A program made the position numbers and the translations under genes. A stretch of DNA of 64,000 bases. Source: Erigeron canadensis. Its lineage: Eukaryota > Streptophyta > Magnoliopsida > Asterales > Asteraceae. This document shows, one piece after another, positions 1-11,360 of the stretch (the stretch's first letter is position 1; each line of letters begins with the position of its first letter). The stretch lies in the NCBI RefSeq assembly GCF_010389155.1, contig NC_057761.1, forward strand, positions 18,292,501-18,356,500, given 5' to 3'. The notes under the pieces are model-generated. The model had not been told where the DNA came from. It saw nothing but the letters and a program-made list of their open reading frames with translations, and ran no database searches.

Positions 1-1342
1 TCACTTTAAAAGTTATTTAATCTATAACAACACTTTTGGGTCTTAAACTTGTTGAATCCTTGAATCTTTCTTCTAGATTTCGACATGCATGAGCATGAGG
101 AAGAAGATTCTATCAACTTGCCTTCATCAAGTGTATTTTCAAGAGGAAAATCAAAGAAAAACATGGTCTTTGATAAAGATCTTTTAGTATATATAAAAAC
201 AAGATAGATTAAACTAAGAGATGATGAGTTATACCCTTGATGAACTTAGATTTGATGAAGAAGTATGGCAGATTTTCGTGACCCATAAAAGCCTCAAATA
301 ACCCTTAATCTTGTCTTGGAACAACCCTTAAATGTATCTTGAATCAACCCTTGATTAATTTAGTACAAACCCTTATTATTGTTATATGTTAGATGAGATT
401 TATTCTTGCCTTTTTCTTGATTATTTGGGCGAAATAGAGAGGGAGAAAAGAGAAGAAAATGCAGAAAATCTAAGAGAAAATGAGAGAGAAAAGGTGGGAG
501 TTTGAGAGAAAAGAGGGAGAGATAGGTGTAAAAGAAAATGTGTGTTGTGTGTTTGTAAGAAATGAAGTGAAAAGTGAAATGTGGGTGTATGTGTGTGTGT
601 ATGTGTTGCCGTGAGAAAGAGAGGGGGAAAGAATGGGTTGGGAGCTTGCTAATAGGTGGGTTAAAGTGGTGGAGACTCATGGATTGGCTAAGTGAAGTTG
701 TGAGTGGTGTGTAGTTTGAATTTGATGTGTATGGAGTCCAACATATGTCTAGGTTCATGATATATATATATACATGAGTGTAAGTATAAGTGGGTTAGTT
801 GTATGTTGATTGGTGGATTTTATAAGAGTTTATATTTATAATAAGTTTAATTTGCATGCATATCTTTTAATTGGAAGACTTACTCAAATGTTGCAATATA
901 TTTATGTACTTATCATTATTCAAGCTTACTATTTTGTACATAATAGTTTATAAATCTATTTTCAAGATGGTCATTATATTTTTGTGTTCAAATGTACTTT
1001 AATTAGCTTGGTGTTTAATTTGTTGGACATTTATAGAGATTTTTGGTTGTTATCACAACTTGTGAGTCTTGTACAATTATTTATGTAACTCAACATCTCG
1101 AATTAAAATTTTTGGTTCATTGACATTTCCCCAAGTTTGATTGGAACTAGTTTATAGCTTGAGATCGTATTGAATGATTATAGTTATTGTTTATGACATT
1201 TCTAAGGCATCTCACCGTACTATAGGGCAATTATCACTAAGCCCTAAATGTCTAGAAGGCAATTCTCTTAATAAACCTCTACGGATCGATACCTAGACAA
1301 GTATAAGTAAATAGTCCTAATTGGAAAATGAGGGTTGTTACA
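1..1342 (-). mobile_element. Family-L long LTR, 5' part, cut by window edge
   Basis: Read on the minus strand, it begins TGTAACAACCCTCA at 1342 and runs leftwards off the window. Its first 300 bases follow, with small gaps, the start of the 18,207-22,446 copy (shared stretches around CTTCTAGA, ATGCCTTAGAAAT and CATAAACAATAACTA). The GA-rich stretch at 430-640 corresponds to the pyrimidine-rich leader of the other copies. It lands inside the RNase H gene of copia element E1, just after the residues DSQSAIA. The second end and target duplication are outside the window. It contains no coding region I believe. Chromovirus (Tekay/Del) type is inferred from the LTR ends and a shared 3' block with element G. 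Confidence 0.8.
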
Positions 1343-2990
1343 TTGACTGCAATAGCAATGGCACTTTGAGAGTCACAATAGATGGGAATATGATCATATT
1401 TCAGACCATCATCAGTAAGCTGAGTCTTCATCCATAACACTTGAGCACAACAACTAGCCGCAGCCACATATTCAGGAAGTGCTCTTGCGATCAAGCTTAC
1501 AACCTGCATGATCTGCATCTGAATAGGAAGTTAAATTGAATCCAGTATCCCTAGGATACCAGAGACCTAAGTTGGGTGTACCCTTCAGATAACGAAAAAT
1601 TCGTTTCACAGCTTGGTAATGTAAATCAGTTGGAGCAGCTTGATACCTAGCACACATACATGTTGCAAACATTATATCTGGGCGAGATGCTGTAAGATAC
1701 AACAATGAACCAATCATACTTCTATATCTCTTTTGGTCAAATGGTTTCCCATTTTTATCAGCATTAATACTTGTACGAGCAGCCATTGGAGTTGAAATTG
1801 AAGAACAAGTAGTCATATCAAACTTTTTCAACATGTCATGAATATACTTACCTTGTGATATGAAAATACCATTTGGTAGTTGTTTGATTTGAAGACCCAA
1901 AAAGTAGTTCATTTCCCCAATCATGCTCATTTCAAAATGATTAACCATTAGAGATTAAAAGTTTCGGCAAAATGTTTGACTGGTTGACCCAAAGATAATG
2001 TCATCAACATATATTTGGACAAGAAGAACATGCTTACCTTGTTTGCGAATGAACAGGGTAGGGTCAATTGTGCCTTTGGTAAAGCCACCTCTAATCAAGA
2101 AAGTAGATAAGGAATCATACCATGCTCGGGGTGCTTGCTTAAGACCGTAGAGAGCCTTGTCTAACCTGTAGGCATGGTTTGGCCTTTTGGGATCAACAAA
2201 ACCTTCTGGTTGTTCAACGTAAACTTCTTCTTTGAGATCACCATTCAAGAAAGCTGTCTTCACATCCATTTGAAACACAGTGAAGTTTCTGAATGCGGCA
2301 TAAGCAAAGAAAATCCGAATGGCTTCCATTCTTGCAACTGGAGCAAAAGTTTCGTTGAAGTCAACACCAGGTTGTTGGCAATAACCCTTTGCAACTAATC
2401 GAGCCTTGTTCCTTACTACCACTCCATTCTCATCCTTCTTGTTCTTGAAAATCCACTTTGTGCCAATAGGTTCATCTTTTCTTGGATTTGGAACTCATCT
2501 CCATACTTTCAATCTTTCAAACTGAGCGAGTTCGTCTTGCATAGCTTTAACCCATTCTGGATCTTGAAGAGCTTCAGAAAGAGTTTTGGGTTCAATATTG
2601 CTAAGAGAAAATGCAACAAGACACTCATTCACTGAAGTACGAGTAGTTACTCCGGCTTGTGGATCTCCAATAATTTGATCTGTAGGATGATCTTTTCGCA
2701 TACGTGACCATTTGCGATCATGAGGAAGAGGATCTTGTTGATTGACATCAACATCATCATCATTAAAACCAGAGTTTTGCTGAGAGATGGAATTATAGCT
2801 TGGTAGAACAGCTTCCTCGTAGGATGGATGATCGAAATCAAGAGGCACATATACATTTGGAGTGTTCATCGGATTGGTAGTCTGGGTATATTGGGTAGGT
2901 TGTTCTTGAACATTCACTGGAGAAGAATTATCAGGAGAGGATTGAGAAGAAGAATCATTAGAAGAGGATGAAAAACTTTCCAAGATTTTC
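1343..2990 (-). pseudogene. E1 pol: linker, reverse transcriptase and RNase H
   Basis: RT and RNase H would copy element RNA into DNA inside the virus-like particle. From about 2990 to 2495 runs the acidic Ser/Asn-rich linker, ending in the usual copia block (KDHPTDQIIGDP, EALQDPEWVKAMQDELAQF). RT follows at 2422-1955 with [24 protein letters not shown] and the catalytic YVDD ([13 protein letters not shown]), then FLGLQI and YLTASRPDIMFA to about 1480. A frame change separates the linker from RT near 2490, and another lies near 1955. In RNase H about 90 bases are missing between RKSTS and EYVAAASCCAQ, removing the segment with a catalytic Glu. The L LTR interrupts it at 1342. Not functional. 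Confidence 0.88.
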
Positions 2991-4124
2991 CCGATCATTC
3001 TGAGTATAACAAACACACCCAAAGATATGAAAGTATTTAATGTTGGGTTTCCGTTTGTTAACAACCTCATAAGGAGTCTTCTCAAAACGCTGATTAACAA
3101 TGGACCGATTCTGAGTGTGACAAGCAGTGTCAACAGCTTTAGCCCACATGTTGGAAGGTAACTTAGAATAAGCAAGCATGGTTCTTGCAGCTTCCACAAG
3201 CGTTCGATTTCTCCTTTCAACGACACCGTTTTGTTGTGGGGTACGAACCGCAGAGAATTGGTGAGTAATGCCTTTGGATTTACAAAATTCATCAAACACG
3301 GCGTTTTTGAATTCAGTTCCGTTATCCGAATGGATGTAACGGACTGGAAGTTGAAGATTTACTTGAGTAGAAGTACTAAAATCGATCACAGTTTGAGTTG
3401 TTTCATCTTTGGAGGCAAGAAACTTGACCCAAGTATATCTTGAATAATCATCAACAATAACCAAGATGTATCTCTTCCCATTTCGGCTTTGTAATTTCAT
3501 CGGCCCACAAAGATCCATGTGAAGCAAATGAAAAGGTGCTAATGAATTTGGAGATTTCTTAGGTTTATGAGAAGCTCGTTTAATCTTCCCAACAGCATAA
3601 GAAGGACACACATGCTCACTTTCATACTTATAGTCTGGCAAGCCTTCAACAAGATGCTTGTTGACCAAAGTATTGATGGTAGGAAAATTTAGGTGAGAAA
3701 GCCTTCTATGCAACAACCAAGAATTCTTTGATGTAGCTTTCGAAATGAGACAAATATTATCGGTTGGTTGGTTATCATCGAGATTAACGGTAAAAAGGTT
3801 ATCATCACGGTCGCCACAGAAAATGTCAACTCCATCTAGAGTTTGAACTTTGCAAAGAGATTGTTGAAAAAGAACTTGAAGATTGTTGTCACAGAATTGT
3901 CCAACACTAAACAAGTTATGACTTAATCCTTCAACATAGTGAACTTTCTTAATGACAATTCCATTGCATTCAATATCACTATAGCCTAAGATAGGAGCGA
4001 AATTGTTGTTACCAAATCGAACAGTTCCCATGAATCGTTCGATAAAGTTCTTGAGCAATGCTTTATTGCCAGTCATGTGTTTTGAACACCCGGAATCGAG
4101 TATCCAAACACAGATGGTTATTTC
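2991..4124 (-). pseudogene. E1 pol: protease and integrase
   Basis: The aspartic protease motif DSGCSKHMTG lies near the start (residues 12-21 of the open stretch), followed by YVEGLSHNLFSVGQ. The integrase zinc region has LLHRRLSHLNF, but the following CxxC is CPSY, so the last zinc ligand is changed to Tyr. The catalytic core keeps all three acids: D in HMDLCGP, D in HSDNGTEF and E in QQNGVVERR. The frame breaks near 2990 after NLGKF, where the next domain continues in another frame. Protease would cut the polyprotein and integrase would insert the cDNA. The start after the AG at 4125 is discussed under the gag/pol junction. Confidence 0.88.
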
Positions 4125-4143
4125 CTGCAATCAAATAGAATTA
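4125..4143 (-). promoter_or_regulatory. E1 gag/pol junction: stop plus acceptor-like AG|G
   Basis: The Gag-side reading frame ends WVPKVG then TAA (4143-4141). Sixteen nucleotides later comes a pyrimidine-rich TTCTATTTGATTGCAG followed by G, exactly at the start of the protease frame. The pol frame is offset by one from the gag frame. The same arrangement recurs in elements C, A and B with other spacings and offsets. It looks like the 3' end of an intron; no donor has been identified. Confidence 0.5.
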
Positions 4144-5630
4144 ACCGACTTTAGGTACCCACTTGAAGACGGGTCCTTTGTGGTTAGTTAAAACAGGCAG
4201 GGTATATAACTTAGGATACGCATACAAACATGCTTTAGAATCAACATAGGCATTAAAAAGCACATTATCAACAAGCACATTTGGATTAAACAAACAAACA
4301 TTAACACATGAATCAAAAGTAACATGTCTACCAGCATTCAAACCATGCATATGAGAACAAGAATTAACATTGTTTACAACAACACAAGGCCTAGCCTTGG
4401 CACCATTAACATTGTTTAACACAGAGGACTTAAAAGATAAATTGTTTGACTCAACAGGAACATGCTTCTTCTTACTAACAGCTTTTCTCCTTCGCCTTTT
4501 CTTCTTTTTATCAACATTAGTGAACTTAGGTACTAATGACTTAGCTACCCATTTAGTCTCACTAATTAAGCTCTTTCCACATGTCGAATTGACACTAAGA
4601 AGATTAGAACGAGAGTTTTGAAGCACTTGTATCTTTTTAGACTCTTTTGGAGGTGCGGAAACTTCTTGTTTCTTAGGTTTATCATGAGAAAACCAACCAT
4701 ATCTATCCCTATACCTAGTTGCACCATTTGAAGCATCCCTAGTTAGCAAAACTGAGCTAGATTTAGACACTTTAGGTAATGAACTAGATTGAGAGTTAGA
4801 TGAAGAAACATTTGAATTGATTTCCAGAAGCTTCACTTTGTTGTATTTGATTTTGGGAATGGTCTCAACTTGTTTAGTTTTGACATGCTTTTCCGGGGTA
4901 GGACACTCTGTTTTTAACCACTTTGTTTTTAACTTATTGATTCTTGGTTTTGTGACAGTCTTTGGTTCAGTCTTGACAAGTTTTGGAATAACTCGTTTTT
5001 TTGAATAATATGAAGTTGGATCTTTGGAAAACAATTTTGGAGATTCCTCTTTCGATTCAGCTTTGATTTTGGTAGATTCAATCTTTTTCTCAGTTTTAGA
5101 ATCAAAAGCATATTCTCCCTCCATGAATTTATCAAAATCATCTTTTGTGAAAGGTTTAACCGGAGAGATTTTTGAAAAATCAGGAATCTTCGTATCCAAC
5201 TTCACACTATGGGTAGTCTCAGGAATTAGATCAACTTGAACTGACACATCTTTGGTTTCACAAGAAATTAGAGTAGAAGTATCAACACCTATACTAGCAC
5301 TAAGCTTAAGGTGAACAACTAACTCTTCAAGAGAATCACAAGTGAAAAACCTATAGTAGTACCATATCAAAACTAAACTATGTGCAAGTTCGTCATTAGA
5401 TAAATCAATTTGCACATAATCATCAGCTATAGTAGCAGCAGTTTGTCATGAACACTCAAGAGAATCAGTCAAGGTCTGGGTGGAGGAATCAGTAGATGAA
5501 ACACAAGTAGTCTGAGTGGAATGGTCTACTTCAGCACTTAGATTAGTTTGAGTAGAAACATTCACACAAACTTTCTTGGTGTCTACATCAATTAATTCAT
5601 TCTCTGAACTTTGATTTTAAGACTTAAGAT
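4141..5630 (-). pseudogene. E1 Gag-Pol linker, lysine-rich
   Basis: A long low-complexity stretch between the coiled-coil segment and protease. It is rich in Lys, Ser and Thr, with a very basic patch (KKKKRRRRKAVSKKKH) near residue 310 of the open part, and ends in VFKWVPKVG and a stop. I know no enzymatic domain for it. Such long linkers are typical of Sirevirus-type Gag-Pol proteins. The basic patch could bind nucleic acid or act in nuclear targeting; that is inference. A stop near 5610 and frame breaks near 5640 separate it from the coiled-coil segment. Confidence 0.6.
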
Positions 5631-5646
5631 GATCAATGACTTGTTA

Positions 5647-7105
5647 TTAAGAATTCACCTTTTGTTGTAAACCTTCTATTTGTTTTTCCAAAATTGTGGA
5701 TGGAACATACATTTTAGTAGGTTTAGGTGAAATACCAATTGACTCTTGGTTTGTAAAATTTGATGCTATTTCTTCTAATTTGAAAATTGAAGATTCTTTA
5801 AAATTACAGGAAGCATTTATAGCATCATAGTTAACCAAAAATTCAGTTTGAGGTATTTTCTCAACATCATTAGTCTCAAATTCGTCATCCAGTGGACGAA
5901 TAAATTGTTGTACCATACCAAGGCGAAGAAATTTTTCATCATACAGAGGTTCAAATTGGTCTTTTGCCTTTTGTAATGGAGTGATATTCTCAAATCCCAG
6001 CCCATGAAGAAGTTCCAATTTGTCAATTTTCGATTTGTTATAATAGGCGGTAAAATCCAAAAGAGGGTTTTGTTCAACTTTATATAACTTCTCTTGATAA
6101 AAAAGTATATTTTTTTTGAATTCCTCAATTTGGTTTTTAAGATTTTCAATCTCAATACCTTTCAAAAAACAAGTATGATTTAAATCAGAAATCTTTCTTT
6201 CTAGTTTAACATTGTTTGGTTTGGATTCTTGAAGCTTTTTATTAAGAATATCAACATCCATTTGTCTAGCATTTGCTCGAAGCCATTCATTGGTCTTTTG
6301 AATTTCAAGATCTTGATTGGCTTTTTCAAGATCATGAATGGTCTTTTCAAGATTGTGACATTTATGTAATAACTTAGAATCAGGAGAAGCATTCAACTCA
6401 CATTCTTTAACCAACATTTGATCTTTGTATGTTTGAAAATCTTGTTTAATAGTATCATAATCAAAAAGTAATTTTGAATGTTCTTCAAAGAGTTTTGAAA
6501 ATTCACTTTTAGAAAATAAAATACTATTTTTCAAGTTCTTATTTTTGTTGGTTAAAGACGTGATATGAGTTGTCAAATTTGATAAAGCTAAATCAAACGA
6601 CTCTTTATCTTTAACTATTGAAAAAGCAGAGTGTAGATTTACCTCATCATCCGGGTACTCATCATCAGTGCTTTCAGCCTCAAAAGCTTTGTCCTTGGCC
6701 AACCTCGCCATGAAACACACATTTGCAGAGAGATCTTCATCTTCATCATCCGAGAGCAACAACCATTTGTCATCTTCAGCAAGTAATGCATGACCGGCTT
6801 CCACTTGCTTTACCAACAACATCTTCTGCTTGTAGTACTCAGAGTTCCGCTTACGAGGTTGCTTGCAATCAATTGCAAAATGACCAGGAATTCCACAATT
6901 GTAGCACTTTTTATCAGAAGCTTTACCCTTCTCAACAACTTGTTTGTCATAACCTTCAAATTTCTTTTCAACATGCTTAGATCCACTTGATTCACCTTGA
7001 CCATTATTCTTAGAATGATAGTGTTCCTTCTTGGGAAATGCACTTGTGGAAGAAGTGCGGAGATTATTGTTTGTTGGCCTCGCTTTGTAGAACTTTTTCT
7101 TGAAG
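5647..7105 (-). pseudogene. E1 Gag C-terminal part: zinc knuckle and coiled coil
   Basis: The open frame runs from about 7105 to 5647. Near 6915-6870 it holds an intact CCHC zinc knuckle, CYNCGIPGHFAIDC, which would bind element RNA during packaging. It is followed by EYYKQKMLLVKQ, an acidic patch (LLSDDEDED) and NVCFMARL. From about 6640 to 6100 the sequence is strongly heptad-like (LTNKNKNLKNS, LEKANQDLEIQ, IENLKNQIEEFKKN), indicating a long coiled coil for particle assembly. The wording matches Gag of plant copia elements. It is open throughout and joins the following linker only after frame breaks near 5640. Confidence 0.82.
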
Positions 7106-7205
7106 TGCTTGGTAACTGCGGCAAGAGCTTGATATAATTCGTCAGATGACCATCTCTTGGAGCCAACATATCATCTCCCTCCTCATCAGATGAAGAAATA
7201 ACTAC

Positions 7206-7949
7206 CATTTACCTTTTAAGAGCTTCAGAAACCTTCTTTTCAACAATTAATGCCAAAGGATCAGAAGATACAACTTCTGGCATTTTGTTTGATGAAGCTT
7301 TGTTTAGGACTTGATGTTCATTGAGTTTGAAGGATTCATGAAGATTATGGATGGAGAACTTGGCCAGATTTTGATGTTGCTTAATCTGAGTTCCATAATC
7401 TTACCAGTCAGGACCAAGAGCTTTGATGAATTTGTTGTTTAACTCATTCTCTGATTTCTTGACATTGTTCTTCCTAAGTTCATTTATGACATTGCAAAAT
7501 CTACAGTAGACAGCCTCTAAAGATTCATTTGGCAATTTGCTGAAGTTGTCAAACTCAATCAACACATTTGTCAATCTAATTGTTGAAGTTAGGTCAGATC
7601 CTTCCATTTGTCTTGCCACCTCATCCCATATCTCCTTGGCTGTATCATAAGAATCAACAGAACCATAGATTTCATCTGGTAGTGCTTTGTATAAGCATGA
7701 TCTAGCTCTGTTATCTGTAGTTGTTCGATCTTTTTGTTCAGCATTCAAAAGATCAAGAGTGAGTATTGCACCAGTAGTGGGATGACGATGAACTGCAAGT
7801 CCATTAAGAATGGAATCTTTAAGTAGGTGACCATTTGGTTGACATTCCACATAGTCCATGAATCTTTTCTTCCACAGTCCATAAGAACCACGGTAGAGAA
7901 CTTGAGGTCTTGTATCTGAACCTAAAGCCAATGCTTCACGAGAAGCCAT
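7206..7949 (-). pseudogene. E1 Gag N-terminal domain
   Basis: Gag forms the virus-like particle. The frame opens with MASREALALG at 7949, chosen because it is the first ATG after the leader and fits the short N-termini of copia Gag proteins. It carries YGLWKKRFMDYV, the usual copia Gag helix region (ALPDEIYGSV, AKEIWDEVARQMEG) and the Gag motif FCNVINELRKNNV before a frame break near 7400. The reading continues in another frame (NLAKFSIHNLHESFKL) to a stop at about 7206, and then the zinc-knuckle part begins. The element therefore has at least two lesions in gag. Confidence 0.85.
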
Positions 7950-8750
7950 TTGAAATTGATTTGATTTGAAAAGAGATTTGAATTAAGATTTGAAGAAACT
8001 GGGAAACGAAATGATCTTAGTTGAGATCGTCCTAGAAGATCGTCTTGACAGGAGATCGTCTTAATTTGAAAGACAGTTGAGACGATTTGAATGAGATCGT
8101 CTTGGAAACTTTGAGTGAAATTTGGTTAAGTATTGAAAATGAAATTGAAATGTAGTTAATTTGTTGAAAATAAATGAAATGAAATGAATTGAAACGATCT
8201 TGAGAGAATCATTTTGGAATTTGGAAATGAAACGGTCTTAATGAAGATCGTCTTGGGTTTTGATGACTTGTGAAAATTTTTTAAGTATTTTTGAGAAAAA
8301 TGGACAGAGTTTTAGTATGAAATGGAATGAAAGAAATTTGAGCAAAACCAATCAACAAGATCAGTTACCCAGGAATTGTGTGATTCCCAATCACAATGAC
8401 CTCAAATGTTCAACCAAACCACAACACCTTGCACAAGAAACTGAGACGATCTTGTCAGGATCGTCTTCGCTTTCTGTCACAAAACTTAACAATTTATAAA
8501 TACTTTTAAGTATTTGAATTGACCAAACCGATCCTTACTGATTAGTTAGCCACAAACAAACACTTAACCTCACAACCACTTGCTAGAGCGATCTTGAGGA
8601 GATCGTCCTACAAGACACAAAGCACAAAGTATGAGAAATGACTAATCAAGCACTGAGACGATCTGAGAAAGATCGTCCTAGTGAAGATCGTCTGGAGGTC
8701 ATCTTCTTCATCACAACAGTTTGCAAAAACTCCATTGATGACTTTTAAAG
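7950..8750 (-). repeat. E1 leader with GATCGTC/GACGATC inverted repeats
   Basis: The untranslated region before gag holds repeated GATCGTC and its reverse complement GACGATC, for example at 8025, 8038, 8054, 8095 and 8246, with more pairs to about 8690. Many are arranged as facing pairs a few bases apart, such as GACGATCTGAGAAAGATCGTC near 8660, and would fold as short hairpins in RNA or bind a dimeric protein as DNA. No reading frame is present on this strand. The element's packaging and priming signals should lie here, but the primer-binding site is not recognisable. Confidence 0.65.
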
Positions 8751-9173
8751 CTTCAATATCTTTCGAATTACTTGGAGTTAGAACTTAAAATCACTTGCAA
8801 AATGTTTGTAATCACGTCCGCAACAAATCCTTGAACAAAATTCAGCTAATAACACATGTTATAACACGATTTCTTCTCTGGATTTGATCTCAACAATGGC
8901 GAATCAAGTGTGTGTGTTCTTGGTGTGTTTAGTGTGTGTGTGATTTCTAGAGAGAGAGAGATAGATTGGAACGAACTGGATTAAATGTATGTAAAGAAAT
9001 GGATCAAATGCTTATGATTTCTAAGGAGTTGAGGGTATTTATAGTCTAAATCTACAATTAAGCTAATTAACACTCCTAGTCCCTCATCCTTAGAAATCAT
9101 TTCACCATGTCTTAACAACAACTAAGTCCACTAATTTAAGTTACAAATTATCACTATTTTTGGATTTCTAACA
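8751..9173 (-). repeat. E1 5' LTR (inner end not located)
   Basis: Minus-strand promoter-like sequence: a TATA box TATAAATA at 9043-9036, then a CT/AC-rich transcribed leader (AGAGAGAGAG and CACACACA runs at 8920-8970). The outer edge is proposed at 9173 from the terminal TG of TGTTAGAAATCC. Because the 3' LTR is off the window, the length cannot be checked; 8751 is only an approximate inner limit. Confidence 0.5.
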
Positions 9174-9271
9174 ACTAGCCAACCATAAATGACAAACAAG
9201 CTCAAAGTCATAAAAGTCCATACATGATCACAAGTTATAAAACCAAAAATACAAGGGAAAATAAAATGAAA

Positions 9272-10786
9272 CTAGTTCTCTGGCTCCACGACTTCTGAAC
9301 GGGCCGTGATGAGAGACTCTATATCCTGCAGGGGGGCATCTGGATCCATAGCAATGACATCCAATATGGGAAAAGACTTTGCCCCAAGAGCAGCTTCAGC
9401 CTCTCAAGCCTTGTCAGGGACAGATACATCATAGAAGGGAAGAGAAGCGGGGTCAATAGATGGATGAACTCCTTCAAGATCTAGGGCAGCAGAGTGCCTC
9501 CCAACAGCAATGGCAGACCGATAAAACCCACTAAGTACACCCATCACATCTGGATAATCCATAACAAGCCTAAACAAACGAGGAAAGGCTAAAAGGGTAT
9601 CCCTCCTCAACTGGGTACCATCAATGCCAAGATTTTGGCGCTCAGGGGAGAAAGAAATCCTCCTAGGTGGAGGAGAAGCATGAGAAGTACCTTCAACTTG
9701 CTCTTCCAAGATTTAGTCATTCAAATAGTGTTTACTAGATTGTGGTCGCCCAAGCTTCTCAAGATCCACTCCCATGCTCTCCCAGAGACCCATAGCTGCA
9801 ACAACAAAGCATATTAGCAAACAATAAATTTTTTCATCAAACAATAAATAGAAAAAGAAAGACAAAATAAATTCATACATTTCCAGTGGACTCATCAACT
9901 AAGGTAGGGGCATCTCCTTCCCAATCCTGGCTAATCTTGGCAACAACCAAAATAGCCTCACATTTTGCGTAACTCTTATATGGGATAGACACTTCCCTTA
10001 ACTTCTCAAGATGATTTTTGTTGACCATATGTTCAGCGGGCAATACATTAATTTTCCTAACAAATCGGGAACATTCTTTCTTATTACTGGTATCTCGCGT
10101 CCAACCAAGCAAAACAGGCTTGTCCGAAGGAATAAATGTGGCATCAACAAAAAAATAGTGGAAGCGCCAAAACTTAATAGTGCTGGGAGAATGAGTTATC
10201 AGTTTAGCATACTCTGGCCTAGCTTTAATAGTAAACGAATCTCCAGTAGTAAACAATCTAAAACACTTCCTAAATAGAAAAGTGAACGAGGAAGTTCAAG
10301 AGCAGCAAGAATCATCTCAAAGGTCAATATTTTGCCAGCACCAACTGGTTGCATCTGAGCAACACCTATCTGATAATAAGCTAGAACCTTGAGATAAAAC
10401 TCTATCAATGGAAGCCTAACATTAGAAGAGGTAAAATAAGCCCGGTAAAGGGCAACCTTGCCAGGAGGACGACGATGGGCTCTTTGATCCTTAGTAGGTA
10501 ACACAGGATTATACTTGGAGAGGCATGGATGAGAGGAAAATAGTTTTTCCAAAAATAAGGCACTAAGGCGAGAGGGTGTCTCATCTACCCTAGGGTGAGA
10601 AACTCTCTCATCATCTAAGTCATCCCCGTCAACTACCTCATGATCATGGGTTCCTTGGCTATCCATTTCATGATTACTACTACCCTCAGACATAATTAAA
10701 ATGCCTAAGTCTTTAGAAAACAAGCCAAGTTTTGAAGCAAGAGAAGGGCTACCTGACAAAAAGGGTAATCCTAAATAAGGTGTCAT
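9272..10786 (-). pseudogene. Antisense extra ORF of Tat-like element, 'putative gypsy type transposon' family
   Basis: From about 10,690 (MSEGSSNHEMD) an acidic N-terminus leads to PLIEFYLKVLAYYQIGVAQMQPVGAGKI and LTFEMILAALELP, which resembles the plant family Transposase_28 (PF04195). A frameshift near 10,280 moves the reading to DSFTIKARPEYAKL and KFWRFHYFFVDATFIPSDKP. A likely intron at 9878-9796 (donor GTATGA, acceptor TTGCAG) precedes MGLWESMGVDLEKLGRP. The join as I read it is not in frame, so the boundaries or the frame are damaged. There are further stops at about 9717 and 9401-9403. The end is at EPEN and TAG (9274-9272). The biochemical role of this family is unknown. Confidence 0.6.
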
Positions 10787-11344
10787 GACATATACAAGTG
10801 CATTAGTAAACCATAAATATGCAGAATAATATATGTCGAAAATATATATATATATATATATATATGCATGGCCTAGTGAAATAAACTACTAAGGTCACAT
10901 CCCAGAGACACAATATCAATACTAGCCAGTTACCAAAATTGGCACAAAATATATATATTATATATATACACATATAGCATAATCTTCATTATACCCTGGG
11001 TATAAATGGTCTAGCAAAATTCGACTATATGGATATACAAAGTATATGAGAAACTGAATAAATAGTATATGGCACTATCATAAATAAATAATCCATTATA
11101 AATTTGTATTCATACAATATACAAATACTAAAGTGAAAAGGATAAACTCCTTGAGTTTTGTTACCATGTTCCTCCTAATAATACGAAATAACTCAAGATA
11201 TATGAGTAAAAGAAGATGATACCACCTAAAGAAAAGCAGCAAGGAAGCAGCAATACAAGTCAGCAAGTTCAAGGAGAATACAATCTACAAAAACAAGTAA
11301 GTTTACATACAAAAGGTTTTATGAAAAATCTTATTATATGTAAA
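10787..11344. other. A+T-rich spacer before the polypurine tract
   Basis: No coding potential seen. It contains TA dinucleotide runs at about 10,845-10,865 and 10,952-10,970. It would hold the promoter of the antisense ORF, but I see no convincing element. Confidence 0.5.
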
Positions 11345-11360
11345 CTGGGGGGGATTTAAT
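11345..11360 (+). other. Polypurine tract of Tat-like element
   Basis: ACTGGGGGGGATTTAA lies immediately before the proposed LTR start TGTGTATA at 11,361. A G-run ending a few bases before TG is typical of plant gypsy plus-strand primer sites. Confidence 0.55.

Larger units (their letters stand above)
1343..9173 (-). mobile_element. Copia element E1, Sirevirus-like, degraded
   Basis: A Ty1/copia element read right to left: LTR with TATA box, long leader, gag, zinc knuckle, coiled-coil linker, protease, integrase, reverse transcriptase and RNase H. The order PR-INT-RT-RH is the copia order. The long Gag-side extension and the wording of the RT/RNase H region (YLTASRPDIMFA, RKSTS) resemble the Sirevirus/SIRE lineage. 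The 3' end is lost beyond the L insertion at 1342. The right edge is placed at 9173, where TGTTAGAAATCC begins on the minus strand and the flanking Tat-like gene tail starts. The primer-binding site was not found, so the inner end of the LTR is unknown. Confidence 0.8.

Noticed and set aside
360..758. 132-codon open frame on the minus strand
   Set aside because: It is a low-complexity translation of the GA-rich part of an L LTR; the other L copies do not keep it.
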